Source: Physcomitrium patens (lineage: Eukaryota; Streptophyta; Bryopsida; Funariales; Funariaceae). From it: a stretch of 64,000 nucleotides of DNA. The stretch covers positions 17,332,001 through 17,396,000 of the forward strand of contig NC_037254.1 of assembly GCF_000002425.4 (NCBI RefSeq), in the 5' to 3' direction. Below the pieces are notes generated by a model. The model saw nothing but the letters and a program-made list of their open reading frames with translations, was not told the DNA's origin and did no database searches. The position numbers and the translations under genes are program-made. Of this stretch, positions 36,410 to 46,294 are shown one piece after another. Numbering within the stretch: position 1 is the first letter of the stretch; each line of letters starts with the position of its first letter.

Positions 36410-36427
36410 TGGTGAACCCGACGTGAA
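36410..36427 (+). promoter_or_regulatory. Element B primer-binding site (tRNA-Trp type)
   Basis: TGGTGAACCCGACGTGAA, 4 nt after the LTR. Its reverse complement TTCACGTCGGGTTCACCA matches the 3' end of plant tRNA-Trp as I remember it. It is identical in B2. Confidence 0.65.
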
Positions 36428-36476
36428 AGCTTGAGGTAGAAGGTATTGGATTTCGGTTGATTTTATCTTTATTTTT

Positions 36477-38849
36477 ATGGAAAACGAAAATAAAAAATTT
36501 GAAGGATTTTTGGGAGAAGTTTCTGGTGGGGAGTCTTCTAAAGGACAAGGTATGCACATGGATCCGTCTATTGCTAGTTTGTTTCAAGCCTTCTCATTGT
36601 CAATGCAGCAACAGCAAAGCAATGATCGAAAAGAAGCTTTCGCAACCAAAGCATTGCAAGCAGTGGTCAATAAAATTGATCAATTTGATGGGAGGAATAT
36701 TTCAAGGTATTTAAGATGTTATGTTCGTGAAATGGAATTAAATCGGGTTTCTGAGAAGAAAATGGTTGCACTATTTGGACTTGCCACGATACCGGAGATA
36801 AGGAACCACATTACATCGATTACGGATCGTTGTGGGAATTCATGGGAGGATTTTTCACATGCATTGAAAGACGAATATTTCTTGGAAGATGCTGATCGCG
36901 TTACTAAGAAGCTGTTTCTGGGATGGATTGAACGGCCCAATAAGAATTTGCAAGCAACAGAGCTACTAAGGAAATTTGAGAGGCAGTACTCTCAATTATC
37001 GAAGGTAAAAAAATTGACATTGGAGCCGAACAAAGTTGATCTATTTCTTCAAGCTGCTGATGGAGAATTGCAAGAGAAATTAGAACCCCTTCTTGAAGAC
37101 AAAGAAGAAGATGAAGGATTGACAACGAAGTGGAAGAACGTTGAAGATGCGGTGGGGTTGCTTACAAAAAAAGAAAGGAGGAAGGATAAGAGTAATATTC
37201 CGAAACCAGTACAAGCACCCAAAGCTCCAGTACATACTACACCATCGACAATGCCTACAGTTCAACCTTCGACATCCTTGTCAAAGAAAGCAGATATGGA
37301 TATGGAAGAAATTATACGAGGAATGCGAGATCTTCAAATCAAATTGGCAAGACTTGAAGAGAATACTTCTATAAACAATTCGAAGAATGTTTCAAAACAA
37401 GGATATGTACAAAGATGCATTTGGTGTGATGATGCTTCACACACTAGAAAAGATTGCAATGAATTTAATAATATGATACGGCAGGGAATTATTTGCTGGA
37501 AAGATGGGAAGATAGCATTGAAAGATAGGGAGGATCTTCTTCAAACCAATTTTGGCAAGGGAGGAATGAGAGCATTAGTTCAAGATTACTTAAAAGGGCA
37601 TGAAACAGTAGCACGAGAAAGTGCAAGTTATGGTGCTAGAGTAGATGATGAAATTGGTGGAAGTACGGAAACTAGTGAGTTTTGGACTTCTGCCGTTTCT
37701 ACAATGCAAGAAGGAAAATTACCTCGAGAAGCGTTATTGAGAACTGCAGCTACAATACGAGGAAGAACAGGTTGGGAGGATCCCGTTGAGTCTCTTTCAG
37801 TTCATGCATATATTGCTAAGAGCCAACATGAAGCTTTGATGGAAGAAAAAAGACGAGGAAATTTTGATGATACTAGAGAAGAAAATTCTTTTAAGAGGCA
37901 AACTCGAGGAGACAAGGCTCGGGAGGCAGCTTCACAAGAATTGCCTGTAAAGGATACCTCAGCATCATTGGGAGAAAAAACAACGGAGACAAAAGATAAG
38001 GGCAAATCAATTGCTTATAAGCTACTTTCTGACATTGAAGCGGCAACAAATTTGAAAGGGATGTTGGAAGAACGTATATTAAACGCTAAGGTGGAATTCA
38101 CATTGAAAGAAGTCTTGGGAATTGCAAAGAAGGAGTTTCATGATGTTATCATTGACAGCATTAAGCGAAAGAGGCAATTAATGAGTGAAACTGGAATGAG
38201 TCATGCTATTGATGCAAGAATATGTAGAGATGAAGAAGAGGTTGATATTGGTTACAAGCAACCAACAAATGAAAAGAATGGGTATAATCAGCGAGTACGT
38301 TTCGAAGATTTTAGTGACAAGGAAATGGAAACTTTGAGCCATTATATTCGAAAGCATTGGGCAAGGGCAACTACTGAGGTATTGGTGAAGGTAGGAGATA
38401 TAGAAGAACCAATAGTTGCCTTGGTGGACCATGATTTTGAAATAAATCTCATGTCTAAAGATCTTTATAAGAAGCAAAAATGGCCAATTGATATGGAACA
38501 TGGATGGGCAATACGAGCAGCTAATAACACACGAGGCGAATTATATGGAGCTTGTCCAGATGTCAAAATTTGGATTGGGGATGTTGCGACGGAGCAATAT
38601 TTCTTCGTTCAAGATACAACGTCTTATCCGTTGATTTTAGAACAACCTTATATCACGGCAACACGGATGGAAACAAAGGTACTTGACGATGGTTCTGCTT
38701 ATGCAAGGGTACGGAGCGAAGATGGGAGGAAAGCTGTACAATTTCTAACAGTACCTCCTAACCATGAACGGAATCGAGATAGGTTGAGGGAGAAACCATT
38801 GCCAAAGATTGTTGAAGGATTTAAGGATTTTGGGGAGGTACCACTGTAA
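36477..38849 (+). CDS. Element B Gag-protease polyprotein
   Basis: An uninterrupted 790-codon frame. Residues 1-60 are a Gln-rich N terminus. Residues 60-240 resemble the retrotransposon capsid (Trp/Leu-rich, acidic and basic helices). Pro/Thr-rich linkers follow. A zinc knuckle CIWCDDASHTRKDC lies at about residues 314-327, and a long region to residue 600 is without a recognised fold. The protease-like segment at about residues 650-740 reads VALVDHDFEINLMS. The catalytic Asp-Ser/Thr-Gly triad is lost (Asp-His-Asp), whereas B2 reads Asp-Tyr-Gly. The protein may be expressed, but self-processing is not expected. It ends at TAA, and pol follows in the -1 frame. Confidence 0.85.
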   Translation: MENENKKFEGFLGEVSGGESSKGQGMHMDPSIASLFQAFSLSMQQQQSNDRKEAFATKALQAVVNKIDQFDGRNISRYLRCYVREMELNRVSEKKMVALFGLATIPEIRNHITSITDRCGNSWEDFSHALKDEYFLEDADRVTKKLFLGWIERPNKNLQATELLRKFERQYSQLSKVKKLTLEPNKVDLFLQAADGELQEKLEPLLEDKEEDEGLTTKWKNVEDAVGLLTKKERRKDKSNIPKPVQAPKAPVHTTPSTMPTVQPSTSLSKKADMDMEEIIRGMRDLQIKLARLEENTSINNSKNVSKQGYVQRCIWCDDASHTRKDCNEFNNMIRQGIICWKDGKIALKDREDLLQTNFGKGGMRALVQDYLKGHETVARESASYGARVDDEIGGSTETSEFWTSAVSTMQEGKLPREALLRTAATIRGRTGWEDPVESLSVHAYIAKSQHEALMEEKRRGNFDDTREENSFKRQTRGDKAREAASQELPVKDTSASLGEKTTETKDKGKSIAYKLLSDIEAATNLKGMLEERILNAKVEFTLKEVLGIAKKEFHDVIIDSIKRKRQLMSETGMSHAIDARICRDEEEVDIGYKQPTNEKNGYNQRVRFEDFSDKEMETLSHYIRKHWARATTEVLVKVGDIEEPIVALVDHDFEINLMSKDLYKKQKWPIDMEHGWAIRAANNTRGELYGACPDVKIWIGDVATEQYFFVQDTTSYPLILEQPYITATRMETKVLDDGSAYARVRSEDGRKAVQFLTVPPNHERNRDRLREKPLPKIVEGFKDFGEVPL
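38825..38849 (+). promoter_or_regulatory. 25-nt -1 frame overlap between gag-pro and pol
   Basis: The -1 frame is open from just after TAA at 38822-38824, overlaps gag-pro until its stop at 38847-38849, and continues as YGGTKEEVLSQDEGAFDAS. B2 has the same 25-nt overlap at 25210-25234. The shift would have to occur within GGATTTTGGGGAGGTACC. No classical XXXYYYZ heptamer is obvious. Confidence 0.5.
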
Positions 38850-40880
38850 AGCGAGATTATGGAGGTACAAAAGAGGAGGTACTCTCGCAAGATGAAGGTG
38901 CCTTTGATGCGAGTTTTATTGGTATATTGGAGAATGGAAATATTATGTATAAGAAAGTTGATGATTTTAAATGAAGGACAGTTACGCAAGATAGGTACAT
39001 TGCAAGATGATAAGATAGGTACATTGCAAGATGATGAGAGGATTTTGGGTGTTTATGAAGAAAATGGGCTGGAAGATTCATTGGAATTGATTACATCTAT
39101 TGGGTTAGGGGATAATGATAAGATTGTTGAGATTCATTCGAGAGAGGTTTATACCATGCTTGAATCTTTTCAAGCACCAGAAGTCACAATAGAGACGAGA
39201 TATAAAACGTCAGATAAGAAGGTAAAGCCTGTTGCCGGACCATTACCAGAGGCAAGTTTAAGAGATCCAATGAGTATTGGACATCAGTTTATTGAAGAGA
39301 CTTTTGAAGAATTGAAGATTGGTTCTGATGGTTCTTTATTGCCGGAGGAAATTACTTGCTTCAAAAAGATGTTGGCTAAACAAGGTAGATCGTTTGCCTT
39401 CGAATCTCATGAAATTGGGTGTGTGGATCCAAATATTATAACACCTATGGTTATCTTCACTGTACCGCATGTACCTTGGAATCTAAGACCGATGCCAATA
39501 CCGAGGGTACATTTACCTAAATTGGTGGAACTATTGAAAGAAAAGATAAAGATGAAAATATTAGAACCTTCATTTGTGCCATATTCTAGTCGATGGTTTA
39601 CGGTACCTAAGAAAAATGGGTCACTGCGGTTTATTCAAGATATGCAGCTGGTGAATGCTTTAACTGTCAGGAATGCAGGAATTGGACCTATTGTGGATGA
39701 ATTTGCTGAGGCGTTTGCTGGAAGGGCGATCTATTCAATGGGTGATTTGTATTCAGGTTATGATCAATTTCAACTTGCCAAAGGAAGTAGAGATATGACA
39801 ACGATGAGGACACCGCTTGGATTGGTTAGAATGTGCACTCTTCCTCAAGGCGCGACTAACTCAGTTGCGCATATGATGAATGGGATGAATAAGGTATTGA
39901 GAGATTTTATTCCGGAAAAGACTGTGCCTTTTCTGGATGATGTTCCTATAAAAGGGTGTAGAGAAGGAGACAAGGATGAAACTTTAGATACGAAGGGGTG
40001 TCGCAGATATGTTGTTGATCATATACAAGATTGTGAAAAGATTTTAACTAGGCTTGGAGAAGTTCATCTTACATTATCGGGTATGAAGTCCGTATTTGGA
40101 GTGCGAGAGGTTGTAATTGTTGGACATTTATACGGATCTTACGGAAGAAAACCAGATCCGACTAAAGTTGATGCAATTGGAAGGATGAAAGAGGATTGTG
40201 GTTCTTTAACAGAGGTTCGCAGGTTTTTGGGTGCATGTGTATTTTATCGAATCTGGATCCCTCATTTTGCTCACATAGCGGATCCATTATATGAACTGTT
40301 ACGCAAGGGTTACCGATTTGAATGGGAAGAAAGGCATATTCAGGCAATGCAAAGATTGAAGAAATTATTGATGTCACCTCCAATATTGAGGAAGGTTGAT
40401 TATAAGTGCAATAGACCAGTGATTCTTACTGTAGACGCTAGTCCAATTGCCGTTGGATGGGCGGTGGGTCAAGATGATTTGAATGGGAGTAGATTTGCAG
40501 TTCGATTTGGGGCTAAAGTTTTAAGTATTCGTCAGCGTGTATATTCGCAAGTCAAAAGAGAACTTTGGGGAGTCGTTTCGGCTATGAAAGCTGAAAAGGA
40601 CTATTTGATTGGGGCAGTAGTAGTAATTGAAACAAATTGCTTGCCATTGCTTGGAATGATTATTAACTGTTCAACGCCAGATATTGCAATGTTGAGATGG
40701 ATTGCTTATATTAAGTCGCTAAATCCAGAATTTAAGCATATCACTGGAAAGGACAATTTAATAGCAGACATGCTATCTCGAGCAAGATCAGGGGAGAGAG
40801 AGGAGCTTCATGCTTCGGGTCGGGGAAGGAAAGACATAGAATTTGGATTTTTCTTCTTCATAGAGTTTTGGGAAGACTGA
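38850..40880 (+). pseudogene. Element B pol (RT and partial RNase H)
   Basis: The first 35-40 codons of pol are in the -1 frame. A frameshift near 38970 moves pol into the gag frame, which then stays open to 40880. A 24-bp tandem duplication (AAGATAGGTACATTGCAAGA...) lies at about 38988-39035. RT has VPKKNGSLRFIQD, MGDLYSGYDQFQL and the catalytic PFLDDVPIKG (about 39925-39950). RNase H has ILTVDASPIAVGWAV and VKRELWG. Its third position reads IETNCLPLL, where B2 has IETDCLPLL, so a catalytic Asp is probably lost. The last 29 codons are LTR sequence fused after LSRAR. Confidence 0.85.
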
Positions 40881-41348
40881 GGCAATCGCTTCTGAAGTCA
40901 GTGTTGTAATGGTGAATCGGGATTTTTAAATGAAGTGGGTTTGAATACTCTTGACTGTTTTGTAAAATCGAGTTACGTCTGTGATTGAAGGATTAAAGGG
41001 GTGTCTATAGGATTGAGTATGCGGAGTGAATGAAATTTATTGGGTTAATCTAACAGGACGGTCAGTGGATACAAGATTGTAAGTACAAAGGGGTATTGAA
41101 GATTAACAGTTTGGGTTGTTCGGGGTTCTCTGTAACGTCTAGAGACCTATCGGCTGGGGCAAAAAAAAAAAAAAGACTTCGACAAGCAGTCGAAGAGCAT
41201 CCGTATAGATTTATGGTACATTGTTGCAGTCGTTTATATTTCAGCAGTCAAAAACTGATAGACTGCTTGACTATCGGCGAATCTCCATACTATCTTCTAC
41301 AGCCAGATGCCCGACACGTTCTCGAGCAAGAAAGCACGTAATACGATA
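40784..41348 (+). repeat. Element B 3' LTR remnant
   Basis: Matches the last 565 bp of the 5' LTR (from about 35840). The join to RNase H lies at AAGATCA, which is shared by both sides, so the deletion probably used this short homology. It ends ATACGATA instead of ATACGACA. Confidence 0.9.
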
Positions 41349-42778
41349 TCGCAACCTCCAATCTATAGATGGGTTATGCTTTTTTAACCAAGAAAGACCA
41401 AGAATAACAGAATTTGATGGAGTTCTAATAATATTAAAAATAATATGACTACTATGGCCCTTAAACGTCACCTCTATAGGTTCTGATTCATTGGTGACAC
41501 TACCAGATAATAAAGGTCGTCCATCTATGACCTCAATGTGAACAAGTTTGGATTTTTGTACTAAAAGGATCTTATAATGCTTCGCAAATTCTTCATCTTA
41601 GAAACAAGCAGATGCTTTTGAATCTAATAATGCTAAGGTTCTCAATTTCTAAGGGCCAATAAACAAAGGGATTGTAAAGCAAAGGGCAAGTTGAGCGGAA
41701 AGAAAGGAACCTGGTTGTTGTTGCGATATTTTACTGTTCAACCGCACTGTTCCTATTGTGAATGGGCATCCTCGTTTTCCTGAACAAACGCGCCCCTAGT
41801 CCTGACAATATGTTGATTTTGCTTCTTGGGGTAGTTTCCAACTTTGTGGCCTTCTTCATCGCAATATAAGCATAGATCTTCCTCCATATGCCACTTATTT
41901 TCTTCTACGATAAGAGATTTGACACGTACCGCATCAATTTGCATGTCTTTTATCTCTGAATGTGAATTCACGCTGCTTGTCGACATAATTGGGGCGTGGC
42001 GAACCGTATATTGTTTTGAACGTTGATCTTGGCGGCATTGGAATAGGCAGTTATCGTACTTGACATCCTAGCTAATAGCTTTGTTGAGCATTTGCGGATC
42101 AGAAAGAGTTAACAGCAAATCCTTCACATCTTCTCTTAAACTCTAATAGAATTGACTCATCAATGCTTCTTCATCCCAATTGATGTCGCATGCTAATTGC
42201 CTGAAGTCCGATGCATAGACTAATATAGAGCGCATCCCTTGTCGTAGTAATCGGATCTTTGTTGTAGCCCATCGAATCTTGTCGTGTTCACCAAATGCTT
42301 CCGCAAACGCCTCCAAAAAGGTTTCAAAGTTGTTTAGTATGGATGATCATTTCTCAAACAAAAGAGCAAACCATGATAGAGCTTGCCCTGTAAGTAAGGT
42401 TCCAACAAGCCCAATACGTGACTCCTCCGTTGGATAGCGTTCAGGCTGTAAAACTATTATCAACCTGATTTGATTGACGAATCCTCGAAACTTGGAACGT
42501 ATACCATCAAACTTGTCCGGAAGGCTAACTTGGGGCTCTTTATGTTGTAGAATCAACGATGCTTGTCGAACTTGAGGCAAAGTTGCTTCTCCAAGTGCAA
42601 AAGTTTGAGGCTAGTGCAACCTAGATTGTGCCATCCCAGATGCTCCATTATTATGAAGCTTTGCCACGATTCCTTCAATCTCTGCAGTTCTTTGCGTTAA
42701 CGTAGCAAAGGCATTCATAATAGCATCCAACTTGGACTCCGAACTTTCTGTCATACTAATGTCTTGGCCTCCGGCCAT
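41349..42778 (-). pseudogene. Element C gag and protease
   Basis: Gag starts at ATG 42778 (MAGGQDISMTESSESKLDA). It contains LPDKFDGIRSKFRGFVNQIR (about 42460-42520) and a zinc knuckle CLYCDEEGHKVGNY (41830-41880) with the last Cys changed to Tyr. The protease part up to 41349 has FIIFNIIRTPSNSVILGLSW-type similarity to E. The active-site region is broken by a stop. The rest of the protease lies on the other side of B. Confidence 0.85.
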
Positions 42779-42821
42779 TCTAAGAGAAGGACAGAAATGA
42801 CTCTACAAGAAGACAATATTG

Positions 42822-42967
42822 GTTTAGAAGAGGGTACTCCGCAACCTCTAAAATGCCTTAAGAGCTTCAAGAAAAGGGGTAATCCACTCTCTCCAAGAAG
42901 AATAAGACTCCAATATTGTAACAAAAGAAATATCAGTTTAGAGGAGGGTAATCCGTAACCTCTAAAA
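42822..42967 (-). other. Duplicated leader hairpins of element C
   Basis: Two stem-loops at 42822-42853 and 42936-42967 in tandem leader units of about 114 bp. In element orientation the stems are TTTAGAGG with CTTCTAAA or CCTCTAAA, and the loop is TTRCGGAKTACCCT. Confidence 0.65.
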
Positions 42968-43045
42968 TGCTAATACACTTCCAAGCAGAGGGATAATCCA
43001 CACTCTAATAAAGAAGAAACTAGCTCTGATATCTGAGGTGAGTGA

Positions 43046-43058
43046 AGTCTCGACAAAC
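43046..43058 (-). promoter_or_regulatory. Element C self-complementary primer-binding segment
   Basis: GTTTGTCGAGACT next to the 5' LTR stump. TTGTCGAGACT is the exact complement of AGTCTCGACAA in the C 3' LTR (31171-31161). Confidence 0.7.
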
Positions 43059-43187
43059 TATCACGGACACAGAAATACAGAGTCAAAATCTAACAAGAAG
43101 TTCAAGAAGAACTGGCAAGAACTAGATTAATCAGATGAATACAAGAACAACACCAGAGAGATAAGCTAGAGTTCCAAGAGATGTGTT
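43059..43187 (-). repeat. Element C 5' LTR stump
   Basis: First 129 bp (on plus) of the C LTR, starting TATCACGG and ending AGATGTGT, where it joins RT sequence of D. Confidence 0.9.
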
Positions 43188-45400
43188 TAACTAAACTAAG
43201 ATGGAATTTTTGGGATTCATTGCAACTATGGAAGGCTTGAAGATGGATCCTAAGAAGGTGGAAGCAATAGTATCATGGGAAGTCCCAAAGTCGATTAGAG
43301 ATGTACAATGCTTTCTTGGCTTTTCTAACTTCTATCGGATCTTCATCAAGAATTATTCTGAAGTTGTTGCTCTGCTCACTTGATTGACATATAAAGACAA
43401 GCTTGAATGGAAACCTCTAGTAGAAAAAGTATTTCAAGATCTTAAGACGACATTTATTATGGTTCCAATTTTGGTACATCTGGACTTTGCAAAGGCCTTC
43501 TATTTGGAGATCGATGCTTCAATTTTTTTAATGGAAGTTGTACTTTCGCAAATAGGCACAGACAAGAAGCTTTATCTGGTTGCATTCTACTCTTAGGAGT
43601 TTTCTGCTATCAACTATGAGATCTTCAATAAAGAATTTTTTGTGATAATAGATTCTTTCCAAGAGTGGCGTCATTTTTTCGAAGGAGCTGTGCATCTAGT
43701 GATCATATACACGGATCACAAGAATTTAGAGTACTTTATGTCGACTCGAGTTCTGAATTGTCATGAAGCTTAATGAAATATGTTGCTATCCAGGTTTGAC
43801 TTTGTTATTACTTATCGGCCTGGGAAGCAACAAGGTCTATCCAATGCATTATCAAGGAGATCGTATCTAGTGCAAAAGGCTAGAGAAGTAGTGTTTGATC
43901 AACAGTATACAATATTATTGAAGTCGAAATAATTCAAGCTTTGTTCTGCTATAGTGCCAATTGATGCTGACTTCTTCAACCAGGTATGTACTTCGATTAT
44001 TGGATATTCTATAGCCCTCGATATCATACAATGTCTCAATAATGGCAAGTTCAAGGTAGAAGAAGATCTTTTATACTTTGAGGAGTAGTTGTATATTCGA
44101 AAGGAATCAGCACAATTTCGAGTTCTCCAATCTTGACACAACCTTCCAATTGTGGGACATTTTGGATTCAATAAGAGCTTGAAACTTATTTCCCAAGATT
44201 TTTGGTGGCTCCAAATGTGGAAGGATGTCAAGGATTTTGTCTTCTCCTATGATATTTGTTCAAGATCCAAGAACCCTCAACATCATCTTTATGGTCTTCT
44301 TCAGCCATTACCTATTCTACATCGGCTATAGTCTTTAGTTTCTATAGACTTCAATACGGACCAACCACCATTGAATTCATTTAACAACATTTTTGTTATG
44401 GTAGATCGGCTTACAAAGATGGCACACTTTGTCCCTTGCAAGAAAACATCATCAAGCAAAGACACAACAAGGCTCTTCCTTGATAGTGTGTATTAATATC
44501 ATGATTTACCAGATAATATCGTGTCGAATTGAAGAACTTAATTTGTATCAAAGTTTTGGAGATCTCTCTTTGAGATATTGAAGGTGGATATCAAGCTTTC
44601 TTCGACTTTCCATCCTCAAACTGACGGCCAAACGAAATGGGTGAATCAAACTTTGGAGCACTATTTACGATGCAGCATCAACTATCAGCAAGATGATTAT
44701 ACTGCATATCTATCATTAGTCGAGTTTATATATAACAACAACCTTCATGCGTCGACTCAACAAACACCATTCTTTTTCAACTATGGGTATCATTCAAAGC
44801 TTGATTTGTTGAGTGCATCAACCAATAACAATCCAATAGCTAAAGGATTTGTGAAACAACTATTAGAGCTTCAAACTACGTTGAAGCTTTAATTGCAAAT
44901 TGCCCAAGAAGCTTACAAAGCATCTACAGACAAATTTCAAAATCAGACACTTACTTTCAAAATTGGAGATAAAGTATGGCTGCTTCGACGAAATATCAAA
45001 ACCAAGCTGTCATGTGATAAGTTGGACTATAGGAGATTGGGACCATTTGTTATCCAAAAGCAAATCAATCCAATGACGTACCGTTTGGGATTATCGGCTA
45101 CTATAAAGGTACATCCAATCTTTCATATTTCTTTATTGGAGCCTTATCGAGAGTTGTCTTTTCTTAAAAGAGTGCAATGTCTACCACCTAGTATTGAAAT
45201 TGAGAACCACGAGGAATACGAGGTGAAAAAGATACTAGATTCAAGGCATAAGTGGGAAAAATTGGAGTACCTAGTGCATTGAAGCGGCTATAATATCAAT
45301 GAGTGCACATAAGAACCAACGAAAAATCTTATCAATGCGTCACAAAACGTACAGGAGTTTTATTGATACTATCTTTAGAAATCTAAGTCCTTTCGATGAA
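43186..45400 (+). pseudogene. Element D RT end, RNase H, integrase and chromodomain
   Basis: Resumes in RT at [19 protein letters not shown]. RNase H is at 43384-43900 (LEIDASIFLMEVVLSQ, first Asp kept). Integrase has GHFGFNKSLKLI and YDICSRSK, with the first core Asp region as SIDFNTDQP, then HPQTDGQTKWVNQTLEHY for the Glu. The post-core domain is open at 44893-45282. The chromodomain (about 45220-45365) reads EVKKILDSRHKWEKLEYL with stops replacing two Trp codons. Scattered stops occur throughout. Confidence 0.85.
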
Positions 45401-45554
45401 AGTTTTTTAGTGAAGTCCCTTCTCCTTGAAGTCTCTTAATCCTCGGCCTTACAAAGAAGGGAGAGAAGGAACTTCTAAAAGACATAATTAGAGACTATAA
45501 ATATGTAACCTGAGCCCATTCTTTCATATTTAGTGCTTGTCTTTTTGGTCTAAT

Positions 45555-45878
45555 ATAGATAGACAAGAGATAGATATCATATTAGTCATGTCTTCTCAAC
45601 CAAGTATCTCACGAAGACGACCCCAAGATAAAGAATCGCATGTACTACAAAGACGATAGAGGATACCTAGTAATAAGTCGCTAGTGATTGTGTTTGAGGT
45701 AGAACCTGCCTATGGTGATCTTCCCGAAGGAGTGTTTGCAGGGCATTTTTACTATGAAGACATAGAAGTTAATATTTGGTCAGAAATCGAAGGCGTAGGA
45801 TACTATCATTGGTTAGAAGGATCAATGAACTACTTGCCATCCGAACAGCAATTGGAATATATTGCAGACACTATGTGA
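45555..45878 (+). pseudogene. Element D accessory ORF (aORF)
   Basis: 107-codon frame with one internal TAG. The start codon position reads ATA instead of the ATG of A, C and E, so only an internal ATG at 45588 remains. It contains SISRRRPQDKE, SNKSLVIVFEVEPAYGDLPE, VFAGHFYYED, a Trp-Ser pair, GYYHWLEGSMNYLPSEQQ and YIADTM. The last 64 codons are open. It sits between the chromodomain and the polypurine tract. Confidence 0.65.
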
Positions 45879-45941
45879 TAAATTTTTAACTTCTTACATT
45901 GGTATTGACTTGCAATAGGAGTGCTTCTCGGAAACCTCGAA

Positions 45942-45965
45942 GCTAAAGGGAGGGAAGGGAGGTGA
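45942..45965 (+). other. Element D polypurine tract
   Basis: AAAGGGAGGGAAGGGAGGTGA immediately before the 3' LTR. Confidence 0.75.
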
Positions 45966-46294
45966 TGTCAAGGACATACACTAGGAAATTATAGAAGATT
46001 CTGGAAGGTTCTAGAAAAGCTTTGTAGTTTGTAGAAGCTACTTGAGAAGTTTTCAAGCTTGAGGAAGCTGCTTGAGAAGCATCCTAGTTTGTGGAAGCTA
46101 TTTGACAAGCTTCTTAGCTTGTAGTATATATAGGAGCAGAGATTGAGGGGATCCTGAGTCTCGACAACACACCTCTTGGAGCTCTAACTCACCTCTCTAG
46201 TGTTGTTCTTGTACTCATTTGATTAATTTAGTTCTTATTGATTCTTCTTGAACTTCTTGTTTAGGTTTTCAATCAATATTCTAAATTCATGACA
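45966..46294 (+). repeat. Element D 3' LTR
   Basis: 329-bp partner of 28700-29058, starting TGTCAAGGACATACAC and ending TTCATGACA. The start segment AGTCTCGACAA is at 46157-46167, downstream of TATATATAG at about 46125. Confidence 0.9.

Larger units (their letters stand above)
35071..41348 (+). mobile_element. Element B: young Ty3/Gypsy copy with a 3' deletion
   Basis: Innermost element, inserted in element C. It has a complete 5' LTR of 1335 bp, primer site, an intact 790-codon gag-pro frame and a 673-codon pol frame. The element is then fused inside RNase H to the last 565 bp of its 3' LTR, so the integrase and the 5' part of the 3' LTR are deleted. The two LTRs differ by roughly a dozen substitutions over the shared 560 bp. 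The left flank CCGC and right flank TCGC suggest an imperfect target duplication. Confidence 0.9.
31034..43187 (-). mobile_element. Element C: chromovirus split by element B
   Basis: Minus-strand chromovirus inserted in RT of D. It has a 3' LTR (31034-31455), accessory ORF, chromodomain, integrase, RNase H and RT up to 35070. It resumes at 41349 with protease, zinc knuckle, gag, leader, primer site and a 129-bp stump of its 5' LTR (43059-43187). The break in the stump coincides with the loss of RT sequence in D. Decay is moderate. Confidence 0.9.
28700..46294 (+). mobile_element. Element D: chromovirus split by element C
   Basis: Plus-strand chromovirus with 5' LTR (28700-29058), leader, gag, zinc knuckle, protease and RT start up to 31033. 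It resumes at about 43186 with the rest of RT, RNase H, integrase, chromodomain, accessory ORF and 3' LTR (45966-46294). The flanks GGTTG (28695-28699) and GGCTG (46295-46299) are a near-perfect target duplication. About 170 RT codons and most of the right LTR of C were lost together at the C/D boundary. Confidence 0.9.

Noticed and set aside
38178..38501. 107-codon minus-strand open frame within element B
   Set aside because: Antisense of the intact gag-pro frame.
12086..45878. Accessory ORF as an envelope-like gene
   Set aside because: It sits where envelope genes sit in some Gypsy elements, but is only about 107-140 codons with no signal peptide, transmembrane segment or cleavage-site pattern.
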